64,000 nt of DNA from NCBI GenBank assembly GCA_037127315.1, contig JBBBDQ010000330.1:3783501-3847500 (forward strand), given 5' to 3'. Positions 33,240 through 44,290 of the stretch are shown here, in pieces. The position numbers and the translations under genes were made by a program. Positions within the stretch are counted from its first letter, which is position 1; the number at the start of each line of letters is the position of its first letter. The notes beneath the pieces are model-generated. The model saw only the letters and a program-made list of their open reading frames with translations. It was not told the origin of the DNA and ran no database searches. Source of the stretch: Ascarosepion bandense. Its lineage: Eukaryota; Mollusca; Cephalopoda; Sepiida; Sepiidae.

Positions 33240-36200
33240 ACTGTGAAATATTGATATAGATTATTCTCAATTTGAAATTTTAAGTTGAGTTTTCTTGTGA
33301 ATAGTAAGCATTGCTCACTATTTCTTCTGATGAATAGGAAAATGGTCTGAAATTGAAGAGTTTGATTTTAAAATTAATGTTATTGCTTCTAACATTACTT
33401 AATTATTGAATGAATTAAATGAAAGCTCTAGGTTTTTACTGAGATTGAATAGATAAAGAAAGTGTTTAAATCAGTTGTTTGCTGATTGGCTAATTGCATT
33501 CTATTTTATTATTGGTCAGATAAAATGAATACTAAAATTCACTTTGCCTTGTGCTGTCATCCTCTTTTTTTCACACATTTGTGTTTGCAGTAGAAATTGC
33601 CTGAAATGTAAATAAAAATAGCTTGAACATATGTATTTTTGTAAAATGCAGAGTAGGACACCTCTTCATTGAGTAATGGTTTAGCAAACTAGTCTAAAAA
33701 AATAATTACTTTTATTTAGTGAGCTTGAACCTCTCTTTGATCACTGGACTTGTAGCCTATTCGAAAACTCAGTTAAGCTTAGCTATGATGTACATTTTAC
33801 ATATTTAAACTAACTTTATTTTATTTGACTTTGAGGAAAGTTGCACAAAAATATACAGGAGAATTTCTAAAATTCTAAACAGCAGAATGCATATTACCTA
33901 AAAGGTTTATATGACATTGGAAAGAATATTAAATAAAGAGGTCATACTTAAAGTTAATGAAAATATAAATTTTGTAATAGAAAAACTTGGTTTAGAAAGA
34001 AAAGGCTTAATTTTTGTTTTCTAAAAATTGCCCATTTTTAGAAAATTATTTAAAAAAATCATCCTTTTCTTTGATTTGCTGAAGTTAAATATTTAAAATA
34101 TTTTATATAATTCTTCACATAATTTTATTTTTTACTTTCATCAGCAATTTTATAGTTTTCTACTACTAATAATTTTTTTTTTCAATTTCAGCTAAAACAG
34201 CTGTCTTATGTTCCAGATCACACCAACTAACAAAACAAGTTAAAGTTAAAAATTCATATAGAAAACCGAATTTTAACGTATTCTCAGACAAATTGTAACG
34301 AAATTTAATGTATTGAATTACAAAGATAGATTTGGTTTTATATTCTTAACCTTAAAGTTTTCTTTTTATTGTTAACTTTTAGCTTATATTTCTAAGTTCT
34401 TTATTTGTAAAAATATGAATTTTTTTTTTTAATAATGGAAAAAAAAATTAACAATTTTAAACACTAGTAAGTAATTATTTAATAACTAAATTATTATAAA
34501 TATAAAGTAGTGAAACCTTAAAGAGCTTAGGTGACGTAAGTTTTACTCAGGTCTACTTTTTGATATTATTTATATTTATTTTGAATTGTGAAGTTAGGTT
34601 AAAGAAAGTGCCATAGACATATCAAAAAGTGAGATTTGCCGTAAAAAGCAAATGACTTAAGTGATGCCGTAAAGTGGACCTTGGCATTGTCGTTTCTGCT
34701 GAAAAGTCTACGAGAGAGTCTTGAAGGAAAGAATTTCCAGTTCAATATCCAACAAACCATCTCTAGGAAAATAGCAAGTAAAAACGAACAGCCTCACACC
34801 CCACTAAAATAAGTCATTATTTATTTACTTTAAAGTTGAAACAAAATATCCAGATATCCTTTTTGCCGCTCTGATGGTGGAGAATATAGCAACGAACGGA
34901 CTTAGTTGATTTTTCTAAGTAACACAGTTAAAAAAAAAAAAAGAAATCTTCATTTTGCTTCCTCTTAACTGCATTGTACCTCATCTCCTTCTGTTCCTGC
35001 TTGCTGTGAGGTAGGTAAATATAAATATTTGTTTTCTTTTATATCGATTGAGTTGTCCTAAAAAAAAAAAAGCACAGTTCTCGTTTACTCATGTTGATTG
35101 TTTAAATAAACGTTTAAACATAATGTCTAAAAAAAAAAATGTCTATCTTGATTCTCTGTAGTCTAGCCACTGGGTTGGGCAGTCTTATTTTTATTTTCAA
35201 ATCGCTTTTTTTAAAATAGCTTCATCAGCGGAAATATGACGTACAGTTTTAGTTTCAAATATACAAGAAAACCAACACAAAAGTCTACAAACGTAAAGAA
35301 TAAGCTTACATTTTTTCCTTTGAAATTTTTATTGTTTATTTACATGGTTGTTCCCTAATAGTCTCATCTCATTTAAGCAAACTATGATGGGCTTATTTTT
35401 CTTTGTATGGAAAACCATCTGGGATATAATCAACTAAGTAATATCAACAGCATCAAATTCTTTTGAGAAGAGAAATCTATTGTTTTCGTTTTTAATCGAT
35501 TTTTGTTTATTTTTCTTGTTTATAAGTAAGATTTTTTTCTTGTATATTTATTTTTTCTGGCTAAAGTTCTATTCTGTCTGTTCTTGCTTTGTTTGAGACA
35601 TTTTTCAAGATTAAGGTTTTTATCATCAATAGAAAGAAAAAAGAAAGCCATCTTGTGTATCTAAGTAAAAAAAAAAACAAAAAAAACTCTTGAATGAAAA
35701 TGATCGTTTCTTTTTCAGCCGTGTAGTTTTATAATTTAACTATTAAAATGTTTATTTTTGACTTTTACATTTAATTGTCTTTCTCAGATTTCAAGTCCGT
35801 ATATAAATAAACAATAATTGTCAATTGTGCAGTCATTGTAAAAATCAAAACCAAACACTCCCTAAAATAAAATTAATTCTTTTTATTTTAGGCTTTGTGT
35901 GTGTGTCTCTCTCTCATCTATTTTTATTCCAGAAATTGTCTTTTTTTAGTGTTTATTATTTCATATGTCAGGCTCTTTTATGATTCTTTTTTACTTTTAT
36001 TTAGTAAATGTAAGCGTTATTTCATCTTTTTTGTCATTCAAATTATCTTAAAAAGAAAATATAAACGGAAAGAAACGTAATTTTTAAGACAATTACAGTC
36101 CTTCGTAGATTAAAAGATGAAACCATGTTTTTATTAACGCAGACTTTTTGATTTATTCTAAACAGAAAGTTAATTTACCCCCTTTTTTTAGGCATATTGT

Positions 36201-38785
36201 AGTTTCCTTTATCTGTCTCTCTCATCTATATGGCATTCTATTGACCTACCAACAAAATGTGTTTTAGCCAAGACTGAGAAAAAATAAAAATGTCTCTAAT
36301 TTTTTTGTTTTTTAATAAAATTTTAATCTTAACTCCAAAGAGATGCTTTGCTTTTTACCTTCGTTTAAGTTTAATAAAAAATAATAATTAAATTCTGAGA
36401 ATGATTGGCCTTTTTTGTATTTTATTTTGCATAATATTTAATTTGTTTCTAAGTTGTTTATACGTAAAAATATAGTTATGTAAAAAAAAAAAAGATCAGT
36501 TAAAACTTAATAAATGATATGATCAGTTTTTTTTTCTACTTGTTTTTCTGTACACAAATTATGATAAATGTTACGTAGCAAACATTGTTCCATGTTTAAA
36601 ATGTCAGTTTTCTGGCTGGATGAAGAAGTTGCGGTTCTCTTGTTTTTATTATTTTTATCTGATCCATTTTAATTTTCCTCTGTCGTATTTGTAAAGTTTC
36701 TTCTCTACTTTATTTTATTAAAATAAAAACAAAAACAAACCAAGAAAAAGCATGCAGGCAAGGCTTTGTCATAAATGACCTGCTTATCATTGTCATAGAA
36801 AAAAAAATCCAAACAAATCGAGGCGATTTTTAGCATAATTTTTGTAGTGTTTTTCTTTTCTTTTTTTTCTTTTTTTTTAAATATTTTTGTCAGTTTGTGA
36901 ACGTGACTTCTTTTTAGTTAAAAGAAAAAAACCCTGTAAAACTTAATGTTGTTAAAAGTTTTTGAATAAGTCGATATTTTTGGTTAGAGAAAAAAAAAAC
37001 AGGAAATAATAAATGAGAATGGGATAATTCAAATTTTGTTTTCGTATTGTCATGTAGAGACTTTTTTTTACTCACTAATAAAAAAAAAAAGGAAAAGGGT
37101 ATTTTTTCTTTTTTCGAAAGAAATTTAAAAGATTGAAAATTTATTTCTCATTTTTTTTTCTCCACCAAACTACATATTTTTGTTATAAATCTTAATGTAA
37201 TTATTTTTAGCATCAACAAAAAATTACTTATCAATTTCTAATCTTTCGTTATTAAAAAAAAAAAAATTAAAAGAACGTGTGTGTACTGTCGAACGTGTAA
37301 GTAACTATGATGAAATGTTTTCTTCGTTTTTCGACATTTTTTTATTTTTCTAATAACGATTTAATTTATTTAAAATATTTTAATTTTCTTTATTTAATAA
37401 TTCAAATTTGTAACAGGCCATTTCTTCTTTGATTTTTCAATTTCATCTTATTCTCCGATTTAAATTTTTATCAATGAAAACACAATGAACTATTTTGAAA
37501 CAAAAAGAAACCACACTATTTTACATAATTTGATCACTAGTGACTGGAGTGGAATGATAACCTTTTATTTTGTAATTTACTAAGCGCAGCTTAGATGTGG
37601 CACATGGCCGAAAGTATGGGGCACCCAGTGAGGATCGAACTCACTGCTTAATTGCAATAGTTCTAGCGAGACAAGCTTGCTAGCCATTACACCACCTCGA
37701 GGTGCCCACCTCGAGGTGCTCCGAAAGGTGCACTTGATGATTACCATGTTTTAAAAGACGTTCTCTTTTTAAAATAAAAATTAAAAAATACAAATCGTAA
37801 TTTTGGCTTTGAGATTTTTTATTTTATTTTATTTTAGAGACCCTTGTATTGTTCTCATTTATTTTGAAATTTAATCTTAGACTACGAAACTACGTAAAAA
37901 CAAATATTGATGAATTTGGTTTGGATGTTGTGTATCTTCTTGTGTTGTTTTCAATGTTTTTTTTTTGTAGCTTGTTTCTAAAAATAGACCCTGTTGAATG
38001 AATCCCCAAATAAAGTCGCCGGTCTTAGCCATATTTTGAAAAGAAAAAAAAACTTAGAGTACACGTACACATTTTTTTTAGTTTATAATATTTCATTTTA
38101 GCCTGTTTTCTCTATGAATTATTTTGATTTCAATCGATGTACCTTCAGTTAAACTGAACAAGTTCTTCGTTAAGGTCACATATCTGATTAGAAATGGGTG
38201 TAGTTTGAAAATAAACAATGCGATGCTTTTTTTTTTATCAAACGAAAATGTATTGGTTTTTATTTTTATTTGCCACTCCGAAGATTTTCCACCCACGTGT
38301 AGCATTATCTGGTAATAAGTTCAAAAATTAAAATTATTTTTTTATTCAGCAAAGATAAGTGTTTAAAAAAAGGATTCTGTTTTTTTTTCCTTTTCCTTAT
38401 TTTATTTTCCATTTTTATTATATTTTTGGTTACTGTTTACTAGAGAGTGAGTGTAATTACGAGTTTTTTATGATCAATTTTTGACACAAAAACGAAAGGA
38501 TCGCACAAGTTTTTTTTTTTTTTTTTTTTTTTAAGTTAAAATTTTTGGGTGACCGGTTGCACTGTACACACACTGTGGTACAGGTAACTTTTTTTTAGTT
38601 TTAAAATAAAAAAATTCACGGGTCGTACTAAGTCAGCTTAACTAACACGACTAACACAAGTATGTACGGTAGGCCCTAGGTTTTATTTTATTTTATTTTA
38701 TTTTTTTCAGACAATATGTATTCAATATTAGAATTATCATAATATTTTTCTGACTGTAAGTCGCTTATAAGTTAACTTTTTTTAA
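33240..38785. other. AT-rich, homopolymer-laden interval upstream of the repeat-protein exon
   Basis: More than 5 kb with many runs of A or T of 9-12 bases and few recognisable repeats. No coding frame is supportable. A pyrimidine-rich stretch with GAG|GTAGGTAAAT near 35010 could be a 5' splice site of an untranslated first exon of the gene at 39567, but nothing else supports it. A SINE lies at 37575-37715. Confidence 0.35.
37575..37715 (-). repeat. tRNA-derived SINE, second family, copy 2
   Basis: On the minus strand: GGTGTAATGGCTAGCAAGC (box-A-like), GCAGTGAGTTCGATCCTCAC (box-B-like), then GGGTGCCCCATACTTTC and ATGTGCCACATCTAAGC. It matches the copy at 25425-25545. At its head the palindrome CACCTCGAGGTG is duplicated (about 37694-37720). 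Confidence 0.75.
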
Positions 38786-38786
38786 A

Positions 38787-39268
38787 GGCAAACCTGTACG
38801 ACCGGCAACCCACCAACTGTATTTTTTTTGCTTTTCATTTTTTTTTAAATAATTTTAATTCATTCTTATGATCGATTAGACCCTAATCAAAAAATTAGCA
38901 AAAAAAAAAAATCTTATTTAAAGATTTTTAGGGGGTGCTCAGTTTCTCATACAACATCCTAGTAAATCGATCCCTTATATTGGAAACACTCGCTTTGGGG
39001 TCGAGTAAAAAAAGACTGACTAAATTGAAATTCCATTGTTGCCCCCCCCTTTTTTTTTCTTTTTCAAAAGTTGCAGGAAGTTAATGAAAAAAGACCGTTG
39101 GGGGATCGTTGTATGAGAAACTGATCACCTAAAAATCTTTAAATTTTTAATTTTTCCAAATTTTTTCTAATTTAAAAGTTTAGGGTCTAATCGATAAGAT
39201 TGCACTGAAAAAAGAAAAAAAAAGAAAAAAAATTAGAGGTGGGAGGGTGCTGATCGTACATGTCTGCC
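38787..39268. mobile_element. Fold-back (MITE-like) element, arms about 180 bp
   Basis: The left arm 38787-38965 and the right arm 39101-39268 are imperfect inverted copies. Matching blocks from outside in are GGCAAACCTGTACGACCGGC / inverse of GCTGATCGTACATGTCTGCC, GATCGATTAGACCCTAA / TTAGGGTCTAATCGAT, AAAGATTTTTAGG / CCTAAAAATCTTT, and CAGTTTCTCATACAAC / GTTGTATGAGAAACTG. A spacer of about 140 bp separates them. No coding region is inside. It lies 300 bp upstream of the splice acceptor at 39566. Confidence 0.8.
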
Positions 39269-39566
39269 AAATAATATTTATTTTGATTTTTGATTGATTC
39301 TTTTATATTATTAAACTCTTAATGTTTTTATATAATATAATTTATAGATTCATTTTTATATTATGAGCCATCTTTTGATAAACTTCATTTTTCTTTGTTG
39401 ATTTATTAAAAAACGTTTTAAATTTGTAAATAAATAAACAAATAATTAAAACTATAAACAAAAATAGTACCAACAACAACCAAGTAATAAATTTTATTCG
39501 AGGTAGCAAAGAATTTGCATAAATGATACTAATTTTACTTGTTTTGATTTTTGAATTTTTAACTAG

Positions 39567-41222
39567 GTTTCCCAATGATTCTAGCCAGTGTAAATCCACA
39601 GCCCCAGCAAACAAGACCTGGAAATGAGATGTTTGGAGAAATGGTGCCCCACCATCAGGGCTCAGCTTTATTGAATGAGACCAACGTGGTCAAAGTGCAT
39701 CCATTGAATCCCCAACCACCTGGGCCTGTGGACATTTCTGTAGTTCCTTATGAAGGCTTTGTACAACATCCTTATACACAGAGTTCTGCTCAGCCACCTC
39801 CTCCACCTCCTCATCACCCTTCAAATCAGCTTCATGATGCAGTGGTTATCTCCTCTGCTCAGCACCCTGGCCAGCCCCATGGGACAGTCATGCCAACCTA
39901 TATGCAACAGCAACCCATAGCTCACCCTGGTCAAGTTCAATCCCAGGACAACCTCTTACTTGGCCATTATCAGTCTGCACACCCTCATCATGATATAGTC
40001 ATGCCAGCTCCCCACCAACAATATTCTGCCCCTCCCCCTGGCACTGTCATGTTTGCTTCTCAACAGAATGCCTATCACCAGCCTCATGAAATTTTACCTA
40101 CTCAGCAACAGTTTGTTGGTCAGCCACAAGCTGCACCATTCCCAGGAGTCCTGGTTTCTCCCACACCTCAACATGCACCTTATGCTTCACATGATGGCGT
40201 AGTACATACTGGCCAAACCCTCACTGCTCACCAGTCTTCTTACCCCATGCATGACCCACTTCTTTCACCCTCTCCACATCATGCAGGCTTGTTGCATCCA
40301 TCTGTTATGGTTAACCCTCACATGCCAGGTCCACCTCCTGTGCCAGCAGCTCCACATCAGTATCCAGGTCAGCTTCACAGCTCAATAGTACCTGCTTATC
40401 ACAGCCAGTACCCAGGCTCCATCCAAGGCACAGTTGTACCAGGTCCACCTCCTCCTCCTCAGCATCATAATGGAATGGTTCCACCTCCTCATCAACATGC
40501 AACCCCCTTGCATGGCACAGTTGTGGCCCAGCCTCAGCATCCAAATCCTTTAACAGGTGGAGTCATCACCCCATTACACCAAAATCCAGGATCCCTGCAT
40601 AACCCCATACTGCCATCAGCAACACCCCAGCACCCTGGATCTTTGCAAGGCACAATCGTGTCCCACCAGCACACCAGTCCGATACATAGTGCAGCTGTAA
40701 TGCCAACCCATCACCATCATCAGCAGCAGCAACATCCTGCTGCTATATTTGGAAATCTGACTACCCACCACCAACATCCAGCTTCCATGCACCCTAATGT
40801 TTTACCTTGTCCCCGTCAGCATCCATCTTCTGGCCGGTTACACAACAATTTGGGACCATCATCTCGTCAACAACATCCATTAAATGGAGTTCTCCCTCCT
40901 CTGCCACTGCAACAGCATCACTCTTCTTCAAAATCTAATGATAATGATTCGGCAGGATTGCGTCAACTGCTGCCATCATCATCGTCATCGTCATCCTCCT
41001 CCTCATCATCATCAACATCTTCATCAAAAGCAAATGATAATACAGGGCATAGTGCTACTAATACTACAACAACAACAACAACTTCAACTGCTGGAAGTCA
41101 TCACAACCCTAAAGTGATTGATTCTACTATCACTACTATTTCACAGGCAACAAGTACCCAAAGCAAGTTCTTCTCAACTTCAGCAAGTTCATCCAGTGTC
41201 AGTTCTGATTCAGCTGGTCAAA
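39567..41222 (+). CDS. Pro/His/Gln-rich tandem-repeat protein, exon A
   Basis: A pyrimidine-rich tract and CTAG (ending 39566) form a good 3' splice site. The frame runs open from there, through ATG 39575, to TAA 41228-41230. I infer splicing out at 41222|GTAATT because the downstream exon B begins in the matching phase. If unspliced, the protein ends at 551 aa (39575-41230). ATG 39575 may be the start or an internal Met, since the frame stays open back to the acceptor. Residues about 75-450 are a degenerate repeat of about 17-20 residues with consensus near HPGSLHGTVVPxxHQ, about 18-20 copies. Then come His/Gln runs, a Ser run (about residues 469-485, coded by TCA/TCC/TCG), a Thr run and a Ser-rich end. 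No enzymatic domain, signal peptide or membrane segment is seen. Family and function are unknown; a scaffold or transcription-linked disordered region would be typical of such composition, which is only inference. Confidence 0.85.
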
Positions 41223-42420
41223 GTAATTAAAAAAAAAATTTTTTATTCACTTTTAATTATGACTATTTTTTTACTCATTTCCAAGTGCACTTGTCTGGAG
41301 ATGGTAGCACCTGTTAGTGTCCCAGCTATGAGTGAAAAGTCAAAATACTAGGAAAGTTTAAAAATACCAGCAATACATTTTTATAAAAAATTACCAATAA
41401 TTCAATTTTGTAGTGAAATTACCAGCAATACTTTTATGTATATGTAAAAAACAATACATTTTATAGTAAAATTGAAGACCTGGCATACATTGTCAAAAAA
41501 TAAAACTTTGCTATGATTAGTCTCATTTTTGATAACAAGAAACAAGTTTTCACTCCTTGTTTGATTTTGTAAGATTATTTGATAAAAAACAAACAGCTAA
41601 GTAATTATAATTTAATCATGAAATGTCATTCTCTTGAATTAATTATAAAGTTTGAATTTTTGTATTTAGATTTTGGTATTAAATAACCCACAGGTGTTGA
41701 TATACTGCTAAACAAAAACCACCAAACTAGCACCCTTTCTGCTAGGGTAGCACTCTATACTTTGTTGCAGACACCTGCTAAGACATGTTTGTGTGTGTTC
41801 AACACCCACAGAACCAACCTGTAGTTTATACTGCAACTATACTGATTGGACCTTAGTTGCACTTTCTGGGAGAGAGAGCACACAACCTGGCATGATCAGT
41901 CGTTAAACAAGGCCAGTATACTCAAACCTTTAGTTTCAATGAATTGTGATTTTGTGCTAGTGCAGCTATCAATGAAATTTCATCTGCACAATTTCACTAA
42001 CAAAGCTTAGGTCAACTCATGGGCTGGTTTTCAGGTACTTCCCAGTGGTACCACATTCTGCAATCTTCTCTCCAGACTGATATTATCAAGGAGTCACCTG
42101 TCTGACAAATTGACCCTAAAGAAATTCAAATTGAGGTTTCATAGCCAGAACGCTAATGTTATAATCATTTGGCCATTGTCTTAATACGACTTTTATAAAT
42201 GAGTTGAGCTGAACCATGACAAGCTATTTGGAACTCCTATAAGTATCACTAGTCAAAATTATTTCACTCTACCTTAATAACTGCAATAATTTACAAGCAT
42301 AAAAAATATAAGAGGCCCTGTTCTAGAGCATATATTGTTTGTTTATTTCTGTAGAAATTAAAAATAGCTTGAATATAAATACTTTTGATTGCATATGAAT
42401 TAATACATTTATGCAGGGCC

Positions 42421-42448
42421 AGTTTTTTTTTTTTTTTTTTTTTTTTTT
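42421..42448. repeat. Poly-T tract
   Basis: About 28 T in a row, possibly the poly-A tail of a minus-strand retroposed element. Similar long T-runs lie at 43692-43717, 49149-49177 and 52852-52876. Confidence 0.9.
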
Positions 42449-42484
42449 GAGGTTCCTGTGTTGCAGTGCAAAATGTGTGTTGTG

Positions 42485-42625
42485 ACACAGTGAATATTAG
42501 CTCGAAACAAGAAATCAGTGAGTTGAGTTCAAATTTCAGTTGAATTCATTGCATTCGTTTATGTACAAATATCTCTTCTCCCTCCAGCTACGAGTTAAAT
42601 AGCAGGACAGATTGGGTTCCATAGC
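42485..42625 (+). repeat. SINE fragment (chimeric SINE family), sense
   Basis: AGCTCGAAACAAGAAATCAG, GTGAGTTGAGTTCAAATTTC (box-B-like) and GAGTTAAATAGCAGGACAG match the complement of the copy at 19743-20007 from its tRNA-like part into the body. The 5S-like head is absent. Confidence 0.65.
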
Positions 42626-43142
42626 TTTGGTTAGCAACCTACTGCAGGAAAAATTTTCTGCTTTGTCAGTCATGACTTGAAAGACATGATCGCTGAAGTG
42701 TGTATCATGTATAGCACTTGACTGACTGAGGCTGCTGAAATTATGAGGCTCCTCTCTCTCAGGCAGAGCTATTCTCTAACTTGCCTAAATCCTTCTTGAA
42801 TATATTTTACTTGTGATATATTTTAGAAACATTTACATAGCTTGAAGTAAACTTATAGCTAATTTTTTAAATAAACTACAATAGCTATCATTCGTTTATC
42901 AATAAAAATAGTCTTTAAAAAAATGCTCCTATTTTACTATTTATTACAAACCAAATTAACATACATTTCGACACAACTGGAGTAAAAAAAAAATAAATTT
43001 TTTATAACCAACATTATAACAAAATAATAAAAATAAACCTGATTTTGTCATTTGATACCATTTCAGTTTATGAAGTTGTGACTAGAAAATTAAAATCATT
43101 GATTTATAAAAGCTTGTGGAGCTCTAGACTGCAGCTTGTACT

Positions 43143-43395
43143 TTTTTTTTTTTAATCATTTCACCCTGAGCAAGACGGAAATGCCACTGATGTGCAGGGG
43201 GCTACATAAATGTAAAAAGATTAATTAGAAAAGAGTGAGGAGTACAAACTAGTAAGAAAGGAACAATAGAAAGCTGAGAAAGCAGGTGGGATGACATATA
43301 CAAAGGTGGAGAGAAAGGGAGGGTTACACGGGGGTGGGGAGAGAGCTAGAGTCCAGTGGTTAGTAGATGAGTAGCCTAAAGGATAATCCAGTCCT
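43143..43395 (-). mobile_element. LINE 3' UTR fragment
   Basis: Plus-strand poly-T, then AATCATTTCACCCTGAGCAAG and GATGTGCAGGGGGCTACATA, as at 18363 and 28367. It carries no ORF2 part. The right limit is approximate. Confidence 0.7.
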
Positions 43396-43589
43396 GAATA
43401 TATGTAAAAACAAGTTAATTACTTTTGATAAAACTAATCGGAAATAAACAGAAAGATAAATTTCTCAATTAATGAGAATGCTTCATCTAAGAAATTAGAA
43501 CAAGTTAAGTCTATTGGGTTGTAAGCTATTAAAATGGTTCAAATTTTAATTCACAAAATTTATGACATTCTAATTAGTACACTTTACAA

Positions 43590-43885
43590 TTAACGTTGTT
43601 CTCATCATCTTTATTGCCATATTCACAATGTTTTGACCGTTGTGTGCTCCAACATTCTTCAGGTGATATACATTGGAATTTTGAATTAATTCTTTTTTTT
43701 TTTTTTTTTTTTTTTTAGTCCACCTAGAGTAGATTGTTCTAATTCCACATGCCATTCTTTTTTTGGATATCTCAGTCTCAGTTAATTCCCTTTAGTAACT
43801 CAGCTCTCTAATATTTTCTTTCCTCTGCTGTGAGCTCCCAACTCTTTAGGTCAAGTCACTGTTTGGATTACTCAACTAATGCATT
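43590..43885 (-). repeat. Composite SINE-like repeat (tRNA-like head plus hammerhead-like tail), copy 4
   Basis: Minus strand: tRNA-like part near 43885-43840 (AGTGACTTGACCTAAAGAG, GGGAGCTCACAGC), then, after a poly-A interruption at 43717-43692, CACCTGAAGAATGTTGGAGC, AACGGTCAAAACATTG and ATGGCAATAAAGATGATGAG. The order of modules matches copy 1 at 6235-6525. Confidence 0.55.
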
Positions 43886-44154
43886 TATCTCCTGGACCAT
43901 ACTACAATTTCTGTTGTTGCTGTTTTTCTATAGGTGTCTGTATTACTGGTTCCCATATTGTATTCATTTATATGCTTGGATGGCTTTAGGAAAATTTTGC
44001 GGCCTAGCATTTGTGCTGATTCTTAAGTTTTCATATTTTCCAGTGTTCTGTTTATTATCCCAACTTCGTCCTGCCAAAGGCAGTGATATTCCTTTTCTTT
44101 CCATATTTTGTCAGCCATGTTTGATCTATCCCCATGGATCAGATGGAAATCCAA

Positions 44155-44290
44155 TGGATATCACCTGAAAGCAGCCGGAGCATACAATGGTCAAAACGTC
44201 ATGAACATGGCAATAAAAATGAGGACAACTGTCTGAACAATGTAAATAGCCTAAATAGTTACAATACCTCATCTCAGAAATATGGAATGA
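44155..44290 (+). repeat. Hammerhead-like SINE tail, copy 5
   Basis: CACCTGAAAGCAGCCGGAGC, AATGGTCAAAACGTC, ATGGCAATAAAAATGAGGAC and ATACCTCATCTCAGAAATAT. It faces copy 4 as an inverted pair 480 bp apart, the same arrangement as copies 2 and 3. Confidence 0.6.

Noticed and set aside
34990..35030. First exon with donor GAG|GTAGGTAAAT for the repeat-protein gene
   Set aside because: Only a donor-like string was seen; no start codon, promoter or phase could be matched, so it is mentioned but not annotated as an exon.
40311..40544. Acidic 77-codon minus-strand ORF
   Set aside because: It is the antisense shadow of the His/Pro-rich repeat exon.
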